Positions 8,496-16,196 of a stretch of DNA of 64,000 bases are shown piece after piece. The translations under genes were made by a program, and so were the position numbers. Source of the stretch: Paraburkholderia terricola (GTDB lineage: Bacteria; Pseudomonadota; Gammaproteobacteria; Burkholderiales; Burkholderiaceae); the NCBI RefSeq assembly GCF_900142195.1, contig NZ_FRAB01000008.1, forward strand, positions 62,001 through 126,000, read 5' to 3'. Under the pieces are notes generated by a model. It made no database searches and had not been told where the DNA came from. It saw only the letters and a program-made list of their open reading frames with translations. Numbering within the stretch: position 1 is the stretch's first letter; every line of letters starts with the position of its first letter.

Positions 8496-8990
8496 TTAGT
8501 GCGTCGCACCGTGAATCGTTTCGCCGGCACGTTGCATCACGCTAGCCAGCGCCATGAGGTGCTGGTGCTGGTCGAGTGCGTTGGCCGGGTTGAGACCGGG
8601 GTCGAGCATCGGCCCCGCGAGTTGCGGCTGCACATCCGAAGACGGCACCGGCAACGGCACGCGGCGCTGCGTGACCAGGACATCGCGCAGAGCGTCATTC
8701 GGCAGGTTATCGCCGGCTTTCACGGCCGCCTGGTTGATCAGCGATTTCTTCGACATCGGCACCGGCAGTCTGTCGCCGTCCGTTGCCGTGCTGAACGCGC
8801 CGGGTTTGCGTGCGGCGCCGAGGCCGCGCAACGCGGCGAGTTCGCCGCGCAGCGCGACGGCGGTCGGCGTGACGGGAACGACGGCACTGTCCGCGCCCGT
8901 GCGCGCATTGTCGTTCGTGCTGTCGACGCGGCCGACGCTCCCTACGGGCAGCGCGGTGATGGCTTGGGTGCTCACGATTGGACTCTCCAT
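8496..8990 (-). CDS. Unknown protein under PIP-box control, candidate secreted T3SS protein
   Basis: A 164-residue soluble protein (149 if GTG at 8975 is used, which has the better-spaced GAGAG site). No membrane helix, signal peptide or cysteine is visible. The N-terminus is rich in Ser, Thr, Val and Gly, like many T3SS secretion signals, and the C-terminus is helical (HQHLMALASVMQRAGETIH). It is convergent with hpaB, and a consensus PIP box with a well-placed -10 lies 86-110 bases upstream. No family was recognised. The size would fit an inner-rod or needle-like protein, a small effector or an accessory protein. Confidence 0.65.
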   Translation of the reverse strand: MESPIVSTQAITALPVGSVGRVDSTNDNARTGADSAVVPVTPTAVALRGELAALRGLGAARKPGAFSTATDGDRLPVPMSKKSLINQAAVKAGDNLPNDALRDVLVTQRRVPLPVPSSDVQPQLAGPMLDPGLNPANALDQHQHLMALASVMQRAGETIHGATH

Positions 8991-9038
8991 CTCTCCATCA
9001 TTTCGGCGCGGCAACGAACCCATGCCGCGGATGTCACC

Positions 9039-9100
9039 ACGTTAGCGTTGTGCGTCGGCACGCGGCGAGCGCGGCACGAAGTCGCGACAGGTGATGCGAA
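9039..9100 (-). promoter_or_regulatory. PIP/hrpII box and -10 element for the gene at 8496-8990
   Basis: On the minus strand TTCGC (9100-9096), 15 bases, TTCGT (9080-9076): an exact TTCGB-N15-TTCGB. TAACGT (9044-9039) matches YANNNT 31 bases downstream. The predicted transcript would start about 40 bases before the ATG. Confidence 0.8.
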
Positions 9101-9174
9101 GCACGCCGGGACGGTTTGAGGGATACGCGAATCGGTGGGACGCGTGTCGCGCGCCCCGCTCGGCGCCACCGACC

Positions 9175-9395
9175 GCACTCGACTCACTCGGCTCACTCGA
9201 CCTCATTCGCCACACTCGACTCATTCGCCACACTCGACTCACTCGGCTCACTCGGCTCACTCGACCTCATTCGCCACACTCAACCTCATTCGCCTCATTC
9301 GCCACACTCGCCTCACTCGACTCACTCGCCTCACTCGCCTCACTCGCCTCACTCGACTCACTCGACTCACTCGACCTCACTTGATTCACTCGCCG
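9175..9395 (+). repeat. Minisatellite of CACTCG-type short units
   Basis: About 220 bases of short degenerate repeats, mainly the 9-base unit CTCACTCGA/CTCACTCGC mixed with CTCATTCGC and CACACTCGA variants. All three forward frames stay open but would encode only Leu/Thr/Arg or Ser/His repeats, so coding is unlikely. It fills most of the 540-base gap between two divergent PIP-box genes. Confidence 0.85.
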
Positions 9396-9444
9396 CGTTC
9401 GACCGCGCTCGTGCAACGCCAACCCGCACGTTCGCACTAGCACG

Positions 9445-9505
9445 TTCGCATTAGCACATGCCGCTTCGCGGCAATCCGCTCAGCACGCCCGCCGGCGCTG
9501 ACAAT
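9445..9505 (+). promoter_or_regulatory. PIP/hrpII box upstream of the GNAT gene
   Basis: TTCGC (9445-9449) and TTCGC (9465-9469) are 15 bases apart. GACAAT begins exactly 30 bases after the box; it fits YANNNT except for G at the first position. The GNAT start codon is 65 bases downstream of the box. Confidence 0.65.
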
Positions 9506-9533
9506 GGCTCGATCCGATGCATGGAGGCGACCC

Positions 9534-10148
9534 ATGTCGACATTCCGCTTTCCCGGCCTGATCGAGTCGGACGAGTTGCTGATGCGGCCGCCCGAGCCAC
9601 GCGACGCGCAAGCCCTGTTCGACGACATGCTGAGCGACGTCGCCACGACACGCGACCTGAGTTTCGCGCGCCACACGCAACTCGACGAGACCCTCGCGTT
9701 CATCGACGAAGCGCAGGAAGGCTGGCGTACCGGCACGCTCATCCGCTGGGTGCTCGAAGACCGCGCCAGCGGCCGTCTCACCGGCCTCATCGAACTGCGG
9801 CCGCATCCGCCGCGCGTCGAACTCGGCGTCGTCATCAGCCGGCGCGGCGGCGCGCGGCGGCGGCGCGCCGGCCTGTATGCGCTGCGCAAGCTGCTCAAGT
9901 GGCTGATCGCGCAGCCGCCGTTCCTGCGCATCTTCGCGTACTGCGCCGTCGACGGCGATGCGCACAGCAGCATGGAGCGGCTCGGCTTCACGCTCGAAGC
10001 GAAGCTGAGGAACCACGAATGCCGCCCGAATCTGGGGCTCATCGCCGCCGACAGCTACCTCTATGCGATGACCCGTCCGCTGCATCCGCCGTCCGACACG
10101 CCAGCGATCCGCTGGCTCGAAGAGCACACGAGTCTCGAAACGATCTGA
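9534..10148 (+). CDS. GNAT-family N-acetyltransferase
   Basis: A 204-residue protein of the RimJ/RimL-like GNAT group: LLMRPPEPRDAQALF at the N-terminus, a central strand LTGLIELRPHPPRVELGVVIS, and the C-terminal pattern SSMERLGFTLEAKLRNH. The acetyl-CoA loop is atypical: the usual R/Q-x-x-G-x-G/A is replaced by RRGGARRRRAGL. It would acetylate a protein or small molecule; the target is unknown. The ATG at 9534 follows GGAGGC at good distance. A PIP box upstream suggests it belongs to the T3SS regulon, so a secreted acetyltransferase is possible. Confidence 0.75.
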   Translation: MSTFRFPGLIESDELLMRPPEPRDAQALFDDMLSDVATTRDLSFARHTQLDETLAFIDEAQEGWRTGTLIRWVLEDRASGRLTGLIELRPHPPRVELGVVISRRGGARRRRAGLYALRKLLKWLIAQPPFLRIFAYCAVDGDAHSSMERLGFTLEAKLRNHECRPNLGLIAADSYLYAMTRPLHPPSDTPAIRWLEEHTSLETI

Positions 10149-10175
10149 GGCGGCAACGCGCGGCTGGAGGTGACA

Positions 10176-10600
10176 ATTGCCGGCCTGCTGACCCCTCACC
10201 CCGCTCACCACAACCGAGCGCTCGCCCCAGCGCTTCGCATTTCAGCGCATGCATTCGGGTTGCCTCACACCCGGCGAAAATCGCCGGCCCGCTGCCCCCT
10301 CATCCCAGCACGCCGCGACGAACTGCTCACCCGAGCGCTTCGCATTTCAGCGCATGCATTCGGGCTGCCTCGCCCCGGCGAAAATCGCCGGCCCGCTGCC
10401 CCCTCATCGCAGCGCGCCGCGACGGAATGCTCGCCACGGCGCTTCGTCTTTCAGCGCATGCATTCGGATCGCCTCGCCCAGGAGACAGTTATCGGCCGGC
10501 AGCCCCCTCATCGCAGTTCACCGCAACGGAGCGCTCGCCCCAGCGCTTCGCATTTCAGCGCATACATTCGGATCGCCCCGCACCCCGCAAAACGGCATGA
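10176..10600 (+). repeat. Four ~104-bp tandem repeats, each with a PIP box
   Basis: Four imperfect units (periods 105, 104, 104) occupy the 500-base gap before the effector gene. Each holds CGCTTCG-type sequence followed by TTTCAGCGCAT and CATTCGG. Copies 1 and 2 also contain the inverted repeat CCGGCGAAAATCGCCGG. TTCG-N16-TTCG occurs once per unit at 10234-10257, 10339-10362, 10443-10466 and 10547-10570. No gene is seen here. Confidence 0.9.
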
Positions 10601-10606
10601 CACATT
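10547..10606 (+). promoter_or_regulatory. Gene-proximal PIP/hrpII box and -10 of the AvrE-like effector
   Basis: TTCGC (10547-10551), 15 bases, TTCGG (10567-10571). CACATT at 10601-10606 fits YANNNT with 29 bases after the box. It is the last of four boxes, and the only one with a recognisable -10 at about the right place. Confidence 0.8.
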
Positions 10607-10648
10607 CGAAGACGATAGTGCAACGCGGCTCCCTCCTACCGCGTCGTC

Positions 10649-13600
10649 ATGTCCCGTCATCGCCGTATCGATGTTTCGCCTGTCCCGCACCTGAGCGAGG
10701 CCGCAGCCGACGCACCCGCCCCGGTCACGGCCGAAACGGTCAAGCCGACGCCGCGCGGATGGTCCGGCTGGCTGCGCGCCGCGTTGCCGCGTCCGGCGCG
10801 GATGACCGGCGCCCGCCGCGTCGAGTTCAGCACCGCGCTGTTTCAGCACAGCACCCACGGACGCTCATCCGGACCGGAACATCATGCGGACGGCGACAGC
10901 CGTTTCCCGCCCGCCGGCAAGAGCCGACATGCGCGACGCGAAACGAGCCCGTTCGCGGCCGCCGCGCACGTGACGGCGCCCGCAACGGTGTCGCCGTCCG
11001 CATCGAGCGAAACATGCGGGCAGGCAGCCGACCCGCCCGCGCGGGAAGCCGCCGCGTCATGGCGCGCGACGCCGCTCGACGCGATCGTCTCGCGTGACGA
11101 CCTCGCCGCCTACGTGCAACAGCAATTCACGGACGGCGCGCCGGACCACGCCGGCGAAGCCCACGCACTCGCCGCCCGGCTGCACGATTTGTGCCGCTCG
11201 AAAACGTCGCCCGCCGAGCATGCCGCCGCGGCGGTCCTATCCGGACGGCATGCGCGCCCGCCCGAAGCGACCGACGGCGGCTACCCGGACGCGCTCGCGG
11301 CATCCCGCGGCGCGTTGCTTGCGCAGGCGCTCAAGCTGGCCGGCGTGACGGATCTCCGCGCCGCGCCTATCGCTTTGCAACGCATCGGCATGCTCGACTT
11401 CACGGCGCCGCGCCGTCGTCGTTCAGATGACCCGGCAGAGTGCGAAGCCTGGCGCGCCGCGCGCCTGCTCGCGCGCTCCGGTGTCGGGCGCGAGGTGCTC
11501 GACGCCTTGCGCGCAGCGACTCCCCAGACTCCACCGACTCACCACGACGAGCTGCACCGCTTCGGCGTCGAAGCGCTGCTGACGAGCTGCGACGCGCTCG
11601 ATCCGGCCCGCCACGCCGATCCCCACGCCAGGCCCGATGGCGCGCCAGGCGCCGTCGCCGCGCGCGCGGGGCTGGTCGCGAACCCGCCGCTCACCGCGGA
11701 CGAGCCCGGCGTCACGGCGCTCGCCAAGCGCGCGTTCGACGCCGCCGCGACCCTGCTCGAACACGGCCGCGACGCGTTGACGCCCGACCAGAAAGGCGCC
11801 CTCTTCGCGTGGCGGCAAGCGTTCACCGAAGACGGCCGGCACACCGATCTGTCGCAGGCCAGGCAGCGTCTCGGGCGGTTCGCGGGCAAGACCATTGCGC
11901 GAGTCGGCGAAAAGCGCTGGAAGACGCTGCTGCCGCGCATGTTTCGCGGCAAGCACGGTTCGCCGCTGTCCGCGCTGCGCTTCGGCACGCAGGGCGTGCC
12001 GCGCAAGACGATCGCGCAGGAGCGCGCGAAGCTGCGCGACACCTTGCAGGCGGCGTTGGCGCAACTCAAGCGCAATCCGGCGATGGACCCGCGCGCTGCG
12101 CTCGCTCACGCACGGCCCGAGGCATCGCTGGCGGAACTCGCGGCGCTGCATGTGTGGCTGGAGCGCGGCGGCTTTCCGCCCGGCCGTCTCAGCGACGCGA
12201 CGCTGCGCGCGATCGCCGAGCGGGCTCACCAGATGGCGGATGAAGCGACGCGGTTGCACGATCCCACGGCGTCGCCGCCCTCGCCTGCCGCCGGCGTCAA
12301 GGTGCCGCGCCGCATCCGTGCCCGCGTGCGCGCGACCACCGCGCACTGGCTCGAGATGACGCCGCAGGAACTCGCCAGGACCAAACCATTCCGGTCGATC
12401 GCCAAACGGCCGTTCACCGTCGAGCGGCTCGCGGTGTGGGGCAAGGTCGCCCATGTGCCGCACGACGCGCCGTTCTGGAACACGGTCGACGAACTGCGCG
12501 CGCTCGTCCGGCACGACGGCGCGTCGAGACCGGCGGACAACGTCGACGACGTTCGCCAGACGCTGCTCGACGTGGTGAGCAATCTGCAGTCGGGGCAGCG
12601 TCTGCGGCTCACGGACGGCGGTCGCCAGGGGCTCAGCACGCGCGGCCTGAACGTGACGGTGGAGACGCTGCTGAAAGGGCACGCGGTGCCGGTGTCGCCG
12701 CGCGTGGACCTGCGCGCGTCGCGTACCCGCGAGGCCGTCGTCGAGGTGAGCCGTTCGACGCACGGCGTGTCGCTGTTCGTCGGCACGTCGAAGTCGAGCA
12801 TGCATCACGTCGGCGCCGGCCTGCTGGTCGGCTATGACATCGAGACGGCGCTGACCACCGTGCGCGCGGGCCTCGTCACGAACGTGATCCTGCATGCGCG
12901 CGAGTTGTCGGAGCCGCGCGGCGTGTCGCTCAGGGTGGCGCGCCGGCTGCGGCCGGACGGGACCGGTTACGACGACGATGCGATGCGCGCGAAACTCGCG
13001 GCGCTGGTCGGGCATCTGTTCGACGAAGCGGCCGGCGCGCACGACGACGGGCCGGCCGGCGTGTGGAACCGCCTCGCACAGCGCTACTGGGACGACCCCG
13101 ACGTGTCGCTCAGCTGGACCGACGGCCACGCGAGCAACCGGCGCCGCGGCGCCACGCTCGACGTGAACGCAACGGTCAAGGTGGCGAGCCTCGGCGGCGA
13201 AGCCGCGCGCGATCCGCACACGGGCAAAAGCGTGCGGCATCTATCGGCGCGCGCCGGTCCGTCGGCGGGCGGCGGCTGGGAACGCTCGCGGCAGAAGGCC
13301 GATATCGTGGAGCGCAGCGGCCGTGTGCGGATCGACGAACATCGGGTCGGGCTCGGCAGCCAATGGCAGGTGCGCGGGGCCATCGCGCCGGGCTTTTCGC
13401 ATCCAGTGGGCGCGGACGGCCGGCGCTCGGTCGGGCTGTTCTCGATCGACGCGCCGGCCGCGACGATGACGCTGCGCGAACGCAACCGCTCGGCCAAACG
13501 GCTGCTGGTGCGCGAGGACGGCAGGCTCAGTCATCGCGGCTGCATCCTCGACGTCGAATATCTCGACGCCCGCACGTACACCCGCGCCGTCGACGAGGCG

Positions 13601-14080
13601 CGCGCCGAACTGGTCGCCCTGTTCGCGGCGCCGATCATCGCGCGACGCCGCAAGGAAGGACCGCCATCGCGCGGCCGTCACGCGCGGCCCGAGCCCGCGC
13701 CGGAAGTGCTGGCCGCGCAACGCATCGACACGCATCTGGCGGCCGTGCGCCGGAACCAGCGGGCGAACCTGACCTATGTGCGGCGCTACCGGCTGCGCCG
13801 GTACGCCGCGCTGCGGCTCGACGCCAACACCGCGACGCTCGATCAGTCGGGCGACGATCCGCAACTGAAGGAGCGCATCGACGCGGCCAATGCCAGGATT
13901 CTCGACGACCCGGCGTCATGGATGCCCATCGAACTGAAGGTGAAGGAGCGCAACGCCAATGCCCGCAGCTTCGGGCCGAACGTGGTGCTGCAACTCACCA
14001 CGCGCATGGGCGCGGTCGGCGATCGCGAGATCGTCACCGAGGGGGTGCCGTTTAGTGTGCTTGAAGCGCTGGACCGGTAG
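10649..14080 (+). CDS. Large AvrE/DspE-superfamily-like type III effector
   Basis: An 1143-residue soluble protein. The N-terminal ~150 residues are Ala/Pro/Ser/His-rich with no signal peptide, as expected for a T3SS signal plus chaperone-binding region. Residues about 640-760 resemble the C-terminal half of DspE/AvrE in order and spacing: an SGQ-x-LRL start, Gly-rich strands, a conserved proline, then SRSTHGVSLFVGTSKSS and GAGLLVGYDI. The last 60 residues also resemble the family's end. AvrE proteins form solute and water channels in plant membranes. It is much shorter than AvrE/DspE (about 1,700-1,900), with no obvious N-terminal propeller. Four PIP boxes precede it. The resemblance was judged by eye, so the family call is tentative; effector status is well supported by the promoter. 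Confidence 0.65.
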   Translation: MSRHRRIDVSPVPHLSEAAADAPAPVTAETVKPTPRGWSGWLRAALPRPARMTGARRVEFSTALFQHSTHGRSSGPEHHADGDSRFPPAGKSRHARRETSPFAAAAHVTAPATVSPSASSETCGQAADPPAREAAASWRATPLDAIVSRDDLAAYVQQQFTDGAPDHAGEAHALAARLHDLCRSKTSPAEHAAAAVLSGRHARPPEATDGGYPDALAASRGALLAQALKLAGVTDLRAAPIALQRIGMLDFTAPRRRRSDDPAECEAWRAARLLARSGVGREVLDALRAATPQTPPTHHDELHRFGVEALLTSCDALDPARHADPHARPDGAPGAVAARAGLVANPPLTADEPGVTALAKRAFDAAATLLEHGRDALTPDQKGALFAWRQAFTEDGRHTDLSQARQRLGRFAGKTIARVGEKRWKTLLPRMFRGKHGSPLSALRFGTQGVPRKTIAQERAKLRDTLQAALAQLKRNPAMDPRAALAHARPEASLAELAALHVWLERGGFPPGRLSDATLRAIAERAHQMADEATRLHDPTASPPSPAAGVKVPRRIRARVRATTAHWLEMTPQELARTKPFRSIAKRPFTVERLAVWGKVAHVPHDAPFWNTVDELRALVRHDGASRPADNVDDVRQTLLDVVSNLQSGQRLRLTDGGRQGLSTRGLNVTVETLLKGHAVPVSPRVDLRASRTREAVVEVSRSTHGVSLFVGTSKSSMHHVGAGLLVGYDIETALTTVRAGLVTNVILHARELSEPRGVSLRVARRLRPDGTGYDDDAMRAKLAALVGHLFDEAAGAHDDGPAGVWNRLAQRYWDDPDVSLSWTDGHASNRRRGATLDVNATVKVASLGGEAARDPHTGKSVRHLSARAGPSAGGGWERSRQKADIVERSGRVRIDEHRVGLGSQWQVRGAIAPGFSHPVGADGRRSVGLFSIDAPAATMTLRERNRSAKRLLVREDGRLSHRGCILDVEYLDARTYTRAVDEARAELVALFAAPIIARRRKEGPPSRGRHARPEPAPEVLAAQRIDTHLAAVRRNQRANLTYVRRYRLRRYAALRLDANTATLDQSGDDPQLKERIDAANARILDDPASWMPIELKVKERNANARSFGPNVVLQLTTRMGAVGDREIVTEGVPFSVLEALDR

Positions 14081-14310
14081 GAATTGGGCGTTGGTCGGGG
14101 CGCTTCGTGACCGAGGGGTGCCGTTTAGCGTGCTTGAAGCGTTGGACCAGCGGGCGGCGGTCCTTGACCGACGCGCTTCGCGACCGAGGGGGGGCCGTTC
14201 TGCGTGCTCGAAGCGTTGGATCCGTGGGAGTCGGTCGTTGGCCGGGGCGCTTCGTGACCGAGGGCTTGCCGTTCTGCGTGCTCGAAGCACTGAACCGGTA
14301 GGCGCCGCTC
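14032..14310 (+). repeat. Four ~74-bp direct repeats starting in the 3' end of the effector gene
   Basis: The sequence encoding the effector's last residues (GVPFSVLEALDR and stop) recurs three times downstream with periods 74, 73 and 74 (ACCGAG at 14036, 14110, 14183, 14257). Later copies keep GTGCTTGAAGC/GTGCTCGAAGC and GCGCTTCGTGACCGAGG-like blocks. The period is not a multiple of three, so the copies do not extend the protein. The rest of the 359-base gap holds the next PIP box. Confidence 0.88.
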
Positions 14311-14341
14311 ATTGGCCGGCGCACTTTCGCGGGCCGCGCGG

Positions 14342-14402
14342 TTCGCTCGACCGGCGCGGGGTTCGCATCGTCGACACGACGCCGTGCGCCGCTCGCCACA
14401 AT
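14342..14402 (+). promoter_or_regulatory. PIP/hrpII box and -10 for the Gly/Pro/Gln-rich protein
   Basis: TTCGC (14342-14346), 15 bases, TTCGC (14362-14366). CACAAT (14397-14402) matches YANNNT after exactly 30 bases. The start codon follows at 14440. This is one of the best promoters of its type in the window. Confidence 0.85.
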
Positions 14403-14439
14403 CGCCAGATTGAGCCGCTCTGGCGGCGCGGGAGAAATC

Positions 14440-16044
14440 ATGTCCACTCCAGTCGGCGACGGCTCGCAAGCACGCGGGTCTCATTGGTCGCAAGGGCCTC
14501 AGATGCCCCAAGGGCCGCAGGGACCTCAGGCTCCGCATGGTCCGCATGGACCCTATGGTCCGCACAATCCGGGCGCGCAGCCGGGCGGCGCTCAGCCACG
14601 GCCGTCGGCGGGTGCGCGGTTGGACAGTCTTTTGGGCGCGATACGCGCTCGCGCCGCAGGCGCGGGGCAACAGGCCCAGTGGGGGCCGCCGCATCCGCCC
14701 GGTGGCGCGGGCGTCCCGCCTCCGGGCGGTATGGGCGCGCAGCAGCCCGGCATGGGCGGTGCGCCGCATCCGGGGGGCGCAGCGGGCGCAACGGGTGCTC
14801 CGCCTCCGGGCGGTGCCGGTGCGCCGCAATACGGTGTGGGTGGCGCGCCGCCTCCCGGTGGTCCCGGTGCGGGTCCGTGGAACGCCGGCGCGGCAGGTGG
14901 TCAGAACTCCGGCTATCCAGGCGCGCAGTACGGCGGTAACGCGTCGGGTCCCTGGCAGTCGGGCCCTTACGCGCAGCAATACTCGGCCATGGTTCAACCG
15001 CAATCCGGGCGACGGAGCTATCGGCCTCTTGCCGCGGTCGCCGGATTTGTTGGCGTTTCATTGCTGTCATTCGGACTAGCGGGCGGTGGCATGGGCTCGT
15101 TGGCGATGATCGGGATCATGGGCCTCGGCGCATGGGGTTACTGGAAACAGCACAAGTCGATGGCGCAACGCAGTGATGCCAACGCCTATGGTCCGCGATA
15201 CGGGGGGTACGGCCAGTGGCAACCGCCCCCTAATGGCGCGCAGCAACAGCAGGGATGGCAATCCGGTGGATGGCAACAGCCGCAGCAGGCGCAACCGCCG
15301 TATGGTGCGCCGCAGCCGCAGCCGCAGCCGCCGGCGCAAGCGCCCGCGGGTGCGCCCGCTTCGTGGCCGCAGGCGCAGCCGCCGTATGGCGCACAGCAAC
15401 CACCAGCCCAGCCGTCCTCGGGCACATCCGCTTCGTGGCGGCAGCCACAGCCGCCCGCGCAGCCGCCCTATGCCCCTCCGCAACCGCCAGCCCAACCGCC
15501 CTCGGGCACGCCCGCTTCGTGGCGGCAGCCACAGCCGCAGCCGCCGTATGCCCCTCCGCAACCGCCAGCCCAACCGCCCTCGGGCACGCCCGCTTCGTGG
15601 CAGCAGCCACAGCCGCAGCCGCCGTATGCCCCTCCGCAACCACCAGCCCAACCGCCCTCGGGCACGCCCGCTTCGTGGCGGCAGCCACAGCCGCAGCCGC
15701 CGTATGTCCCTCCGCAGCCACCGGCCCAAGCGTCCTCGGGTGCCTCCGCTCCGTGGCCGCGGCCACAACCGCAGCCGCCCACGCAGTCACCGTATGGCAT
15801 GCCGCAACCGCCTTCCCCGCAGCCCTGGGGGACTTCCCAATCGATGCCAATGCGAGGTTCCCCGCCGGTCCCGCCATCGCAGACACCGCCGCCACACGTG
15901 GTGCGTCTTGAACGTCTCGACCAGCCGCCACGGCCCGCTCCACCTGTGGAAAGGCTCGCGATCGAAGCCGCTCCCGCCAGCCCGCCGCGCGCCAATCACG
16001 ATGACGATGACGATCACGGCGACGATCCGCCACCACGCGCATGA
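14440..16044 (+). CDS. Gly/Pro/Gln-rich, cysteine-free protein with a central hydrophobic hairpin
   Basis: A 534-residue low-complexity protein. Residues 1-180 are collagen-like (GPQ, GAPPPGG, GGAP). Residues about 190-235 form two hydrophobic segments joined by a short Gly turn. Residues 250-500 are Pro/Gln-rich, with four to five copies of a 26-residue unit (78 bp) built on YAPPQPPAQPPSGTPASW. It ends in an acidic DDDDDHGDD stretch. It has no cysteine and no signal peptide. Gly/Gln-rich, Cys-free composition recalls harpins, and the hydrophobic hairpin recalls translocators, but no family is identifiable. A consensus PIP promoter and GGGAGA site precede the ATG at 14440. Most likely a secreted T3SS accessory protein. 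Confidence 0.7.
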   Translation: MSTPVGDGSQARGSHWSQGPQMPQGPQGPQAPHGPHGPYGPHNPGAQPGGAQPRPSAGARLDSLLGAIRARAAGAGQQAQWGPPHPPGGAGVPPPGGMGAQQPGMGGAPHPGGAAGATGAPPPGGAGAPQYGVGGAPPPGGPGAGPWNAGAAGGQNSGYPGAQYGGNASGPWQSGPYAQQYSAMVQPQSGRRSYRPLAAVAGFVGVSLLSFGLAGGGMGSLAMIGIMGLGAWGYWKQHKSMAQRSDANAYGPRYGGYGQWQPPPNGAQQQQGWQSGGWQQPQQAQPPYGAPQPQPQPPAQAPAGAPASWPQAQPPYGAQQPPAQPSSGTSASWRQPQPPAQPPYAPPQPPAQPPSGTPASWRQPQPQPPYAPPQPPAQPPSGTPASWQQPQPQPPYAPPQPPAQPPSGTPASWRQPQPQPPYVPPQPPAQASSGASAPWPRPQPQPPTQSPYGMPQPPSPQPWGTSQSMPMRGSPPVPPSQTPPPHVVRLERLDQPPRPAPPVERLAIEAAPASPPRANHDDDDDHGDDPPPRA

Positions 16045-16106
16045 GCCTCACCCGGACGCCGCCATGAACCCGCGCATCGTCCGCATCTGATGCCGATGCT
16101 TGCCGG

Positions 16107-16167
16107 TTCGCGAAATCGCATGCGATTTCGCGGGCGGCGATCCCGCGCGTTTGCCGCCCGCTACGCT
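16107..16167 (+). promoter_or_regulatory. PIP/hrpII box (inside a perfect palindrome) and -10 of the esterase gene
   Basis: TTCGC (16107-16111) and TTCGC (16127-16131) are 15 bases apart. The region 16109-16132 is a perfect 24-base palindrome centred on GCATGC. TACGCT (16162-16167) matches YANNNT exactly 30 bases after the box. The ATG is at 16197. Confidence 0.85.
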
Positions 16168-16196
16168 GAAATCCGGCCAACGCTATTCACATCGCC

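Noticed and set aside
9200..9310. PIP boxes inside the minisatellite
   Set aside because: TTCG pairs occur with 14 or 15 bases between them, not 16, as expected by chance from the repeat unit.
9175..9440. Open frames through the CACTCG minisatellite as a Leu/Thr or Ser/His repeat protein
   Set aside because: All three frames are open merely because the repeat lacks stop codons; there is no ribosome site or codon signal.
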